Part shown: one piece after another, positions 23,083 to 34,001 of the stretch | Layout: each line of letters starts with the position of its first letter | How positions within the stretch are numbered: the stretch's first letter is position 1 | NCBI RefSeq assembly: GCF_000611645.1 | Contig: NW_014013620.1 | Span: 33,510-83,088, forward strand | Source of the DNA: Monoraphidium neglectum | Taxonomy: Eukaryota > Chlorophyta > Chlorophyceae > Sphaeropleales > Selenastraceae | Length of the DNA stretch: 49,579 nt | Direction of reading: 5' to 3' | Notes under the pieces: generated by a model | Told to the model about the DNA's origin: nothing | The model's input: only the letters and a program-made list of their open reading frames with translations | Databases searched by the model: none | Position numbers and translations under genes: made by a program

Positions 23083-25192
23083 ATGTCTACCATGCGCGCC
23101 GTGTCGCTGCTTGTGCTGCTGGCGTGCATCCAGGTCGCCCTGGGGTACCCCGGGCTCTGGGTCGCGGAGAAGAAGGGATGCCTCGCGCATCCCACCACTA
23201 AAGGTGCGATGTCGCATGGGAAACTATGGCGTTCCAGATCACCGGCCACGGGTTACACAGCCGCCTCACACCCCCTAGCTTCTCGGACCAAACGCAGAGT
23301 CCGGCCACAAGGCTCCCACGACGGACAGGTGAACACACCTCGCCGCCACCATCGATGCGTCGTGCGCGGCAACTAGTGCCGCCTCTGCGTCATGCACCGC
23401 AACCACCGCCGCATGCTCACTCCCACGCGCCTGCTGCTGTGCGCCAGCAAAAGTCACGTAGCAAGTGCTGCCGAATGCTATCCGATGCAGTTGGTCCCGG
23501 CTGGTCACAGATGCAGGGGCTCGGTGACCCATTTGTGATGCACCCCGCTGGACTGCCACGGATTACTCATCGGCCATTGTGCTGTGCATCAAGCCCCCTG
23601 CCCCACCCCTGCCTGCCCCCCTCTGCTCCTGGACCCCGACCCTCCTCAGCGCAATCAAGTTTGTGATCAAGAACGCCGCCGGCGCCGCCGTCCAGACCGT
23701 CTGCCCCGGGGTCTCCTACAGCGTCACGGTGCGCGAGAGGCGACGGCGGCGCCTGGAACGCGCAGTGTGACAAAGCACGGGCCCCGGCCTGCACGCGGCC
23801 GCCAGAGCCGCCGCCCGTTTGAAGTGCAGCTGGTGCAGGAATGCATGCACACATTCCTCTGTGCACAGCCTTGGGAGTGTGAAGGAGCCGGTCCTAAAGG
23901 CCGCTGCCTCTCGCTGAGTCGCCGACGTCAGGGGCCCCCGCGTTGCACGTTGCGCCCGAGTGGCACATTGCCTGAGAATTTTACGCGGCTAGCTGCTGAC
24001 ACACACACACACTGACGCACACAGGCACAGATGCGGCTCCGAGTGACAAACTTGCCCATCTCAACCCCGGCCCCCACCCCCTCCAGGTGCTCTACCCCGA
24101 GGCGCGCCTGCCCCTGACCACCGCCAGCGTGGGCGTCCTGGGCTCCCAGGACAAGGGCGTCCTCAAGCCCGTCGACAAGGACTGCCCCGGCCGCGTCTGG
24201 TACTACGTGAGTGACGCCGCCGCCCCGGGCCTCGCGCCGGCCGGTGGCGGCGGGCGCGGCCCGCTGCTGACAGGGCTGCCTGGCCTGCCGGGCCTGGAGG
24301 GCTCTTGGCGAGTGCGTGCACGCAAAGCCTGTGCCTGGCCCTGGCGGGGTGTGTGAGTGCCACATGCATGAACGCCTCGTGGCCCGGCAGCCCCGATGCC
24401 CCCGGCCAGTTGAGGGCTTTCACAATTGATCCAGATGCGACCTTGGGGACGCGCCAAACGCTTGGTCTCCTTCATTTGCTTCATGCAGGGCACGGCCAAC
24501 AAGACCGCCTCCTCCGCCCTGAAGTGGGACGTCCCCTGCAAGGCCCCGGGTACGCCCTCCTCCCGCCCGCTGCGCACCGCCGCCGCCGCCGCCGCCAGCC
24601 AGCCAGCCAGCCGCGCGCCAGGGGCCCGCGCCCCGGCACCCGCGTCCAGCGCAAAAAGCGGCCGCCCAATCCCCTGCCCCCCCTTGCGGCCGCGCACATC
24701 CTTGGCCAGACCCGTGTGGAACACAGCACTGGCTTCCCTTGCATTCCGCGGCCCATCCGTCCCTAACTGCGCGCTCCTCTTCCCTTCCCACGCTTTGCAG
24801 CGAGCGCCCAGCTCCGCACGACCAGCGCCGCCGGCTCGAGCAAGGGCTTCAACGCGGCCACCAGCACAGTGACCATCAACCCGGGCTGCGCCGCCGCGGC
24901 CTGCGCCAAGGCCAAGACGCCCGCCAAGCTGACCGCCGCCTCCCCCGCCCCCACCGACGCCAAGGCCGCCGCCGCCCCGGTCGCCGGCACCAAGGCCGCC
25001 GCCTCCCCCGCCCCCACTGACGCCAAGGCCGCCGCTTCCCCGGCCGCCGCCGCCAAGGCTGCCGCCGCCCCGGCCGCCGACGCCCCGGCCGCCGCGTCGC
25101 CCAAGCCTGCGGCGCCCAAGTCGGCCGCCGGCGCCGCGTCCGCCGGAGGGCTGACGCTGGCGGCGGCAGGCCTGGCCGCGCTGCTTCTGTGA
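23083..25192 (+). CDS. secreted Cys-containing protein with Ala/Pro-rich GPI-like tail (6 exons)
   Basis: Family not recognised. Exons 23083-23203, 23298-23328 (a 31-nt microexon), 23650-23728, 24087-24206, 24489-24549 and 24801-25192 close exactly to 267 aa. A signal peptide with core AVSLLVLLACIQVALG is followed by a globular domain of about 130 residues. Key landmarks are GCLAHP, GHKAPTTD, VCPGVSYSVTVLYPEARLPL, a later DCPGR, LKWDVPC and NPGC. The pattern of Cys, GHKAP and a beta-rich YSVTV strand is loosely like Reeler or DOMON-type extracellular domains, but I would not name it. The last ~95 residues are Ala/Pro/Lys repeats containing two copies of AASPAPTDAKAAA. The end is a hydrophobic segment GLTLAAAGLAALLL, as in GPI-anchored proteins. 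Likely a cell-surface or wall protein. Confidence 0.78.
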
Positions 25193-26373
25193 GGGCGCCC
25201 GGTGCAGCGCACTGCTGCCTGACGGCTGGCACAGGCAAGGAGGTCGCACCCATGGTCAAGGCGGCGGCTGCGCGCTGATTGGACGGTCATGCACTTCACC
25301 TTCAAGTGTGGATGAATGGATGCGCTCCCTAAGAACTTGCTCATGGATGAGGCCCTCGTCCCCATATGGCTCAAAGCACCCGCGTGCCCTGGCCTCGGTG
25401 GCGCCTCCCTGCCCCCAAGCCAGCTCAACTGCAGAGTGACCGCCCGTACGCGCATCCAGTCACGCGGGAGCGCACAAGGGCGGCGCAAACCGAATCACAG
25501 CCCAAGGGCGTGATATACTCCTTGAAAACCCCCCTTTATCTTGTGTGCCGGTGATGTGACTTGGTCCTCAAAGCCCACCACAGTTCACGGTGCTGAACTG
25601 GGTTGCTCTTCATGGAATCCCCCCTTTGGCTGGTGTTGGTTGTGGCAGCCTGCATATGGTTGCCGCAGCCACCTCTCACCCCTGTCGTGCAAAAAATGCC
25701 AACTGTGCAGCATGCCTTTCTGTAAACTTCGGGCACGGCACGCTTGCTCCAGCCATGCGCTCTGTTTGGCCGCGCGCGTCCGGCTTGTGCGGCTGCCTCA
25801 GGCTAGCGCTTGGCTGGTGACCCAGTGGGCGTGATACTGGCGCACACAGCACAAAGAGGGACAGATTCAGCCAGCTGGCAGCTGCTGTCTTGCAAGGAGG
25901 ACTGTCTGTTGCAGGCAGGCGCGCAGCAGCGGCAGGTTAGTCTCTTTCCCTGACCGCCGTTGACCGCTGCGGGTCTTTAAACCAAAATTGGGCTGGCCGC
26001 TGTGCACCCGGCGCGGTCTCCACAGGCCCAGCAGGGTTATCAGTCATAATGCAGTCACAGGGGGTGTGCTTGAACCGGTTACACGCGCGCTGCATGTACA
26101 CCGGCACCACGGCCCGCACGCCCAGGCGCATCCGCAATTGAGGATCGACGCCGACACGAGCCTGCGAGTGGCTCTAGCAAAGCCCAGCCCAGTGCTATTA
26201 TGACTCACGAGCCGAGGCTCGCCCCACCCAAAGCTGCTGCGTGGCCGCCACCTGCTGCGCGCCCGCATTGCCCCAAGCGCCGCCGCCGCCGCCGTGCATA
26301 CGTGGGGCGTGCGTGCGGCCGCCGCTGGGCGCGCGACAGGGTGCTGCCTGTCCAAGACGGCTGTCGAGTCGGC
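25193..26373. other. convergent intergenic region, no gene seen
   Basis: About 1.2 kb between the stop codons of the secreted protein (+) and bL17 (-). Possible poly(A) signals are TGTAA at 25721-25725 (+) and 26079-26083 (-). No frame shows gene-like properties. Confidence 0.5.
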
Positions 26374-28523
26374 TCAGACCAGCTCGATGAAGGCCATCTC
26401 GGTGGCGTCGCCGCGGCGGACCTGTGGGTGCAAGCGCGGCGCGGGAGGAGGGCGTGGCACCGTCAGGCATCCACTACGAGCGACAACAGGGCGGGCCAGT
26501 GCGAGGGCAGCGATGGCGCTGGACCCTTCACAGCCATGCCATCATTGGCAGGCCGCCGCACTCCGTCTCGCCCCCCCCCCCNNNNNNNNNNNNNNNNNNN
26601 NNNNNNNNNNNNNNNNNNNNNNNNNNNNNNNNNNNNNNNNNNNNNNNNNNNNNNNNNNNNNNNNNNNNNNNNNNNNNNNNNNNNNNNNNNNNNNNNNNNN
26701 NNNNNNNNNNNNNNNNNNNNNNNNNNNNNNNNNNNNNNNNNNNNNNNNNNNNNNNNNNNNNNNNNNNNNNNNNNNNNNNNNNNNNNNNNNNNNNNNNNNN
26801 NNNNNNNNNNNNNNNNNNNNNNNNNNNNNNNNNNNNNNNNNNNNNNNNNNNNNNNNNNNNNNNNNNNNNNNNNNNNNNNNNNNNNNNNNNNNNNNNNNNN
26901 NNNNNNNNNNNNNNNNNNNNNNNNNNNNNNNNNNNNNNNNNNNNNNNNNNNNNNNNNNNNNNNNNNNNNNNNNNNNNNNNNNNNNNNNNNNNNNNNNNNN
27001 NNNNNNNNNNNNNNNCCGCCGTACCCTGCCCCCGTGCTGCTCGCCACCCTCCGCGCACCCCGCCCTGGCCCCGACCGTCCTAGCCGCACAGGCGCGCCCT
27101 GCATCCCTGGGCGCCGCGCGCCCCTGGGGCCGCATGGCCGCTCCCCTGAGCCCAGCGCCCCTCCCCCCCCCCCGGGCCCGGCCCTGCGCCCCCCGGACCT
27201 CACCTTGAGGTCGGGCTTGATGCGCGTGTAGCCGCCGTTGCGGTCGCCGAAGCGGTCCCCAACGCCGCTGAACAGCGACGCCACCAGCTCCTTGTCGTAG
27301 ACAAAGGCCAGCGCCTTTTTAAGTGAGGGATCGCAGGCGACATGGGGGAAAGCGAATCAGGGCGGCGTTGGGCGACGGCGGCTGCGTGTCTCCAAGCGGT
27401 ACAGGCGCGGGCAATCATCGGCCCAGGGCCGCGCTGCTGCTGCGCGCCCGCTGCCACGCCATGCCAGTGTGACTCGCGAGGGGCGATGCCGCAGGGCGTC
27501 CCCTGGCGCGGCCGCTGCGGGCGCACCTGCCGCCGCGCGTGGAGGCTGCCGTCCTTGGCCAGGGTGATCATCTTATCCACGTACTTGCGGATGACCTTGG
27601 CCTTGATCTGAGGGCGTGGCGCGGTCGCGTGAGGGTGTGCGATGTGGGTAGGGGCCGCGAGTGAGCGTCAACGCGGCCGCGCGAGAGGAAGCTGGGGCGG
27701 GCCGTGCGCTGCGGGGCAGCAGCGAGCGCTGGCGCGCCGCGCGGCGGCCGCCACCAGCCAAAGCTGCGACGTGCTGCCCCCTGTGCAGCAGCCAGAGACT
27801 GTAGCACCGCTGATGCCAGGGGCGTGCCACCGCTGGACAGCGTAGCAGTGGCGCGCCGCAAAGCACCCCCAATAGTGACCGCACATCAACACCTCTGTTG
27901 CCGTCACCCCTCACAGGCAATCCCTGACAGGAAGATTGAACAGTATGCTGGCGCATTGGACCTGCCCTGCTGGTGTGCGCCTGCCATGGACTGCTGGCCA
28001 CACTTGAGGATGCAGCGTGCGCGCTGCAAGCTGCGCCTAGAGCCGCCGGCATTGCCCAGCGGGGTCCAATGGCTAATGGGCGGTGCCCAAGGATATCAAT
28101 CGATACCATATGTCCTATTGTGGCGGAACGGCGTCAATGGGCCGCCCCGCACCTTGGTAGTCCGGATTTGGCCGTTCCTGATGACCTCTGTGACAAGCCC
28201 GCGGATGAGCGCCTTCCGCTGGTCGGCAGGGCGACCAAGGTGCTTGACGCGATTGCCGTGGCGCATCATGGTCGCCTTGGCGCCATTGTCCGGGGCAGCG
28301 AGCACGCCCGCCCCCTCTGCAGCAGCAAGGTGCGACAGGGCGTTGGCCAAGTCGCCGAGCTTGCCAATACAATCTCATATATACACTTTTATCGACGCGC
28401 ACCTGCCCGACGCTGCTGCAGTGTGGCGCCCGAGAGCACCGTGGACGCCACATACGGACGAGGTGCTGCTGCCCTGGCAGTGCGCGCAGGCGCGAAGGCC
28501 TGGTGCCTAGTGAGCGTCAGCAT
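26374..28523 (-). CDS. PRPL17: plastid 50S ribosomal protein bL17 (5 exons)
   Basis: bL17 is a structural protein of the large subunit of bacterial-type ribosomes. Exons in coding order: 28523-28403, 28373-28153, 27607-27527, 27314-27204, 26421-26374, giving 193 aa. The bacterial core is about 120-130 aa, so roughly 65 residues are an N-terminal extension that is Arg/Ala/Thr-rich like a transit peptide. The core begins with the family signature [20 protein letters not shown], continues through [14 protein letters not shown] and [20 protein letters not shown], and ends [14 protein letters not shown], as in bacterial L17. A mitochondrial target is possible but the extension looks more plastid-like. 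The acceptor of exon 2 (after TATGAG) is weak and deduced mainly from phase. The intron before the last exon contains the second assembly gap. Confidence 0.93.
26582..27015. other. assembly gap (434 N) inside an intron
   Basis: A run of N preceded by an 11-C homopolymer. It lies inside the last intron of the bL17 gene (27203-26422). The flanking exons join in frame, so no coding sequence is missing. Confidence 0.95.
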
Positions 28524-29028
28524 GGTGAGCAGCCGTCTGAAACAATAGGACTGGGCTGGGGTGGGCCGAACTTGGAATGTGGTCAGCAGTGGCGGTGGGA
28601 GGCAGAGGGGCAGTGCACGGCTGTGTTTTGTTGATATTTTATAGGGGCGTTCTCGACACGTCATGCAGCATGCGAGGCAACATCCATGGCATTGAGTATA
28701 GCACAGGCACCATGGCCTAGGGTGGTTATCCTTGTCGCCATCAAGTTGGGAATCAGCTGCTGTACCAGTCTTGCAGGTGCGCAAAGCTTGTTGGCCCAGC
28801 AGCCCAAAAGAGTGACATATGCTCATCGTCTGGTTTGCGCATTCCCACCCCCATGCCGCCGCTCCCGTCAAGAAGCTGATCGCTTGCCTGTACACTGCGA
28901 GTGTTCGCCTTGATCCAAAAATTGCCACAAGTGCAAAGCCACCATTTTTGGCCTGCCCGCTACATTTGGGACGGGAGGACAACATGGCAGTAGAACGTCA
29001 TGCCAGATTACAGATTATTCCAATTTGT
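28524..29028. other. intergenic region between DYNLT2B and bL17
   Basis: About 500 bp between two minus-strand genes. It holds the DYNLT2B 3' UTR and the bL17 promoter. A minus-strand TGTAA at 29008-29012 lies just after the DYNLT2B stop. Confidence 0.5.
28636..28643 (-). promoter_or_regulatory. candidate TATA box for bL17
   Basis: On the minus strand the sequence reads CTATAAAATA here, about 113 nt upstream of the bL17 start codon. It stands out in a GC-rich background. There is no experimental support. Confidence 0.4.
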
Positions 29029-30008
29029 TCAGTACAGGTAGCATCCAAATGCTGCGCACACGCAGAATATACTCTCCTGCACCGTCGTCAAAGCGATGAT
29101 TGGGAGATGTGGCAGTTGGTTGCTGAAAGGTCTGGTTGTTATCGGGCCATGCACATGTGTGACGAGGGCGCAAGAGCACGCGCTGTGCCAGCAGGACCCT
29201 GTTGCCCTGCTGCTCGGCTTTTGAACGCAACCCAGCCGTGCAATGCTCACATTCGAGAATGACTCCTGCGCCCAGCCGTCCGCCTGCTGGTCCCAAAAGC
29301 AGCGTGCTGACACGCGGCAGCCCTCGCCCCGCTGCTCGCCTACTACAACCTGCACCACCAGCTTGTAACGCCGTGCCCAGGGTTCCCCTGGGCGCGAAGA
29401 ATGCAAGCAGGGGTGCAGCCGCCCGGCTGCATCAAAATCGCGCGCAGAGAGCGTAATGTGCAGCCGCACATCTTCGCATCCCCAAATTTTCGGTGGTATG
29501 ATCGCTGGCGTTCGTAGAACCGCTACTACCCACAGCTGCGTTGCAAGACAGAGGCAATGTGCCAGCTGGATGCAGACCAGCTCGCACCCAGGCGCCCGTC
29601 CGTTGCGGCATGCCCGAGGCAGTGCGCCAGCTCACCTTTGAGGCGACGCTTGACCTCGTCCGCGATTTCGCGCGACCAGGCTGATGCGCTGTCCGGCTGG
29701 TACGTAGCGCCGCCCAGCTTGGCCCGCAGCACCTCGCCGATGACAGTCTTGGCCCGTACCACCTTGAACCTGAAAAATCGCAGATGGGCGCGCTGGACCC
29801 TTGTGTGGAATTAAGGTATGATCGACCTGCCTGGGGGCGGGGTTCGATAGTCTCACATGCCGCCGACTCTGCAGTGCCTCGCTCAATCTGCGTTGCAGCC
29901 GGCACACAGCCTCGCTCGCCTGTCTTCGTATGGCGGGGCGCACGGCGGCAGCGGACCCTCTGCAAACAGCGGGTGTACTGTGCCGGCCTCTGGTGCCACC
30001 GAGACCAT
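29029..30008 (-). CDS. DYNLT2B: Tctex-type dynein light chain DYNLT2B/TCTEX1D2 (4 exons)
   Basis: This light chain belongs to the Tctex family. DYNLT2B is known from the dynein-2 motor that drives retrograde intraflagellar transport. Exons in coding order: 30008-29920, 29769-29636, 29387-29251, 29076-29029, giving 135 aa (human about 142). Matches: FKVVRAKTVIGEVLRAKL, SREIADEVKRRLK, the core strand YKLVVQVVVGEQRGEG, SARCFWDQQADG and the C-terminus ESIFCVCAAFGCYLY, nearly the ending of human TCTEX1D2. Intron 1 appears to be GC-AG (GACAG|GCGAGC): it joins YEDR to FKVVRAK in phase 2, in the place of the human QQRF junction. The start is the first ATG of this frame in exon 1. The closely related Tctex2b of inner-arm dynein is the main alternative; the ending favours TCTEX1D2. 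Confidence 0.9.
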
Positions 30009-31959
30009 GGCTTCAACGTTGCAGCGGGCGAGTGCGGTCAACGTTGTGCTGGTGATCTGAGGCTCTGAACAGTTTCAGGAGAGATCACACTGCACCAAAA
30101 CAGTGATGTGTCTGCGATAGTGCATATCAGTTCGTAGCGGGGGCTTGCCAAGCAACAAATGATCTACGTGTTTAGACGACTGCCTGTTGATTAGCCTATC
30201 CGAAGAGAATACCGGGGCTGTTATGTAAGATGTTGAGCGATGCCTGAAGCAGACTGATGCCTTTGATGCTGCTGCCCAATTGTTGTAGGGCACCCTGCCA
30301 CCTCAGCTCCCATGCCGTACAATAGTGATTGAGCGCCTTGGCCAAGGCGCTGTGAGCCGTGCGCAGGCTTGCATGTGTGTTTGCAGTCGTCTGGATCCCC
30401 CTGAAGCACCGTCTGCAAGAAGCAACTGCCCATCGTGGTAGCGTCAAGGGCGCGGGGTCGCGTGAACAAGCTCGTTTGGTCTCGGCCTTGGGGTGTGTGG
30501 CTCACCACGCACACCCCTCTCCTTAACCCACCCCGGCGCCGCTTGCAGCGTGACTTTAGTCGCGCAAGGCGTCAGCTTAGTCTCTCTCTCTCTCTCTCTG
30601 CCTCTCTCTCTGTGTGTGTTTGCAGCCTGGAGTGACAGCTTGCGCCCAAATGCCCTTGGGTTCCGGGCCGACAAGGGTTGGCGTCACTGCCGTGCGCCCT
30701 CCGGAAAGGAAAGGGCCCCATCAACCAGCCCAAATTTAGGCTGCAAGCCATAATATCAAGGATAACAAGGTGGTTCCTGCATGGGCGCTTGGTATTTTAC
30801 ACGCTCAAGTACGTCGTTCTGGGGCACACGTACATCAGACGCCCTGCGTGAATGTACGCACGCACTGCAGCCGTAAAGCTGTCTGGACAAGGGTTGCTGC
30901 ACTTTAAATGTGTGGCTTGGTGGCAAACATAGCGCAGCGGCTTTGTGATTCTGGCGGGTCAAACTGATTTGACTGCAACTTGTGCGCGACCATGTACGGT
31001 ACGGGACACCCTCGCATGACCCCAGGCGACAACAATGCGTTCGGCCGCGGCGTCCCAGAAACGGGGATATGAATGCAGCACCAAGCCGTCACAGCCTCAC
31101 AGCTGATGAGACTGCCCCGTTGGCTGTTCGATGTACGATTGTCGTTGTGAGGTCAGCAACCGGGGGCGACGTTGGTCGGTGTGGTTGATGGAGTCAGGGG
31201 CCAGCAGGCAAGGAAGGTATTTTGTAAGGACTTCAGCTCGCCAACGGCTAAGAGGCGATTCCTTTCGAAACCTCTAACGCGACAGCAAATCCTGGTCACA
31301 CTCAGGTTCGTTGTCACATTTGCAACGGGGCCGCTTGTTCGGAGGCGAACACATCGCTGAAGTTCGAGTTATATGAAGAAGAGATGATCGGCGCGTGACG
31401 GAGTGTCCTTTAGGGGGTTCCGCCGATGGATTGGCTTTGGGTCTGGGCGGACTGTTTGGGCACACACACTCGCTCGTAACCCGGATTTTGCGAGCCCCCA
31501 GTGTGTTGAACGCCCGGTGTCGCTGGTTTGATGTATCGTATTGGCCAGCGTCGTACGTTTGTCCACCCACGCGCACTTTTCCATGCTCACATTTCACCCA
31601 ACTCCGAGCCTGCGAGGGTATCAGAGTCGGCTGCAGGGCTTGTAGGCGACCACTCGCACGCAGTGATAGGACTAGGAACACTAAACGACCTACTAGCAGT
31701 CCCCGAAACGCGGGCAGCGCCTTGGTGAGGGGGCTGGCCGGTGGGGCAGACCACCGAGGCAGCTGTGTTGCAGCCAGCGTGCTGCCTGCTCCCTAAGTCT
31801 ACCACATGTGCGCGCTGCAATTAAATCGATGTGAATATTTTTTCTTGGTTGATACTGCCGCATCGGCCACTGGGACTTGTCGTGAGTCATGTGCTTCATT
31901 CGGCCTGACCAATCAAGTCCCTTGTCCTCGGCACACCCTTCTTGTAGGCGATAGTCGTC
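30009..31959. other. 1.95-kb divergent intergenic region
   Basis: This lies between the start codons of DYNLT2B (-) and the poly-Gln gene (+). A (CT)n tract occurs near 30581-30616. Several open frames exist, but they overlap on opposite strands, use start codons other than ATG and match nothing I know. No tRNA-like fold was recognised. Additional 5' exons of the poly-Gln gene could lie here. Confidence 0.45.
30581..30616. repeat. (CT)n microsatellite
   Basis: About 36 bp of CT dinucleotides followed by a short TG tract, intergenic. Pyrimidine tracts of this kind can occur in promoters, but no function is shown here. Confidence 0.8.
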
Positions 31960-32536
31960 ATGCTTGCGTGCCCGGTGCACTTGCCGGGTCCTGCAGGCGG
32001 GCTGGCAGCACGCGGGTGCGCTGTGCGTGCTCCAGGCCCTGTCGATTCGAATTCTGTCGACGCCGCGCTGATGGTTGAGGAGCTACCATCTGGCACATGG
32101 GCGATTGTCAACAGGGTGCCTATGAAGGATGTTGCCGAGCGGGTGCGAAGCTTTCCGCCTGGGCAAGGGCACTATGTCATCGCGTGGGGCCGGGTGTCAA
32201 GCAAGTGCGCCGATTGTGCCCACCACATTACTCATGTATGCGCGGGTGCCTGCACCATGCAGCCTCGCAACATGTGAATTCGACTTTATGTTCCGCTGAG
32301 CACCAAAGAGATAAATCCCTCGCTCGCCCAACTGATTAGGCACCCCTGTACACCTTTGCGGATCGGGGAGCCGCCGAGCGCGTGCTGAGCGCGCTGCGGG
32401 CAGCGCACAAGTGGCCGCTGCCGCTGCAGCAGCCGCAGCAGGTGCAGCAGGTGCAGCAGCAGCAACAGGTGCAGCATCAGCAGGTGAAGGTGCAGCTGCA
32501 GCTGCGGTACATGCAAAACCAGGAGCAGCAGACACA

Positions 32537-32615
<79 letters not shown>

Positions 32616-33756
32616 ATGCAGCCGCCGCGTCCCCTGGCGCCCACGGTGTCGCCAGCGCTGGCGCGCGTCTCCACCTCAGGGGGCAAGGACGAGGCCGCAG
32701 CTGACAAGCCAAGCACGCCCTCCTCAGAGACGGACACCGCCGACGTCGCGCCTGCCCTGCTGCTGCGCCGCCCCGCGGCCTCTGCTCCCGGCGGCCCCGC
32801 CGCCGAGTCGGCCGCGGATGAGTCCCGGCGCGTCAAGGCGGAGCTGACGAGGCGGCTGGTCGCGCTGGCGCGCGAGAAGCAGCACGGCGGGGGCGCGGTG
32901 TCATCCAAGCTGGAGACCCTGGTGGCACAGGGCAACCCCGTGGCGCGCACTGTCGCGCGGCTGCTGCAGAGCGCCCCGACCGGCACTCCGGCCTCATCGT
33001 CAGGCACTCCCGTGCAGCAGTTCACACTTGTGCCGCCTGCGGGGGCACCTCCAGTGGCACCTGTGGTGGCGCCCACGCCCAGCGGGTTGGTTGGCGTTGG
33101 CAGGGGCTCAAGCTGTGGCGCGGAGAGTGGCTCGGCCTCTCAACGCCAGGCACCAGACGGGGATGAGCTCGCAGCCGTGCCCATTCAAGAGCGGCAGAAG
33201 CAGCTGCAGCAGCCGCAAGCCGATCAGCGGGCATACCAGGGGCAGCAGGCGCAGCAGCACGTGGTGGGTGACAGCCCGGTGGAGGCGCTCAGGCAGAGAG
33301 GTTTGCTGCGCAAGGTGCTGCAGGTGCTGCAGCAGGCTGCACTGCGGAAGCAGGCGCTCCAGCTGCAGCAGCATCCTGAGGCAGGTGCACTGGCGGCTGC
33401 AGCAGCATGCAGCGCGGCACACAGGCAGGAGGTTTTGGCACACGCGCAGCAGCAGCAGCAGCAGCAGCAGCGAACGCAGGTGCGGGAGGCCCCGCCCAAT
33501 CAGGGTCATTTGCACCAGAGCCAGATGGATGCGCGGCTTTCGTCGCTGCTGCGGGAAGCATCGCAGCCCGGCCTGCTGGGTGCCCGCGGCGCCGCCGACC
33601 GCGCACAGCAGCAGGTGCACCCAAGCGAAGCGCAGCGGCTCACGCAGGCCGCGGCGTCAGCGGCAAGCGACGAGCACCCGGTCTGCGTTTTGAATCTGAG
33701 GTCAGCCCGCTCGCTGGTGGATGCTGTCAGGCGAAGGGAGCTCTTCCTCGAGCAGC

Positions 33757-33812
<56 letters not shown>

Positions 33813-33966
33813 CGAGCATCGCAGCGCCAGCTGCCGCAATTGGAGGCATTGGCGCATGGCCAGCCGCAGCAGCATGCTGGGGCAGCAGCGGCGGCTCAGC
33901 AGCTGTTGCTGCAACACATCTTCAACATCACAAAGCCCCAAGAGCAGCGGCAACAGCAGCAGCAGC

Positions 33967-34001
<35 letters not shown>

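Noticed and set aside
29836..29860. GGTTCGA string resembling a tRNA T-loop
   Set aside because: No acceptor, D or anticodon stem can be paired around it, and it falls in DYNLT2B intron 1.
31274..31796. Overlapping open frames on both strands in the DYNLT2B to poly-Gln interval
   Set aside because: Neither strand shows splice signals, codon bias or motifs. I considered a retroelement fragment but saw no reverse transcriptase, integrase or terminal repeat.
32197..32712. Minus-strand and alternative-frame poly-Ala and poly-Leu frames opposite the poly-Gln gene
   Set aside because: They are shadows of the CAG repeat and lack the non-repetitive conserved-looking segments found in the plus-strand Gln frame.
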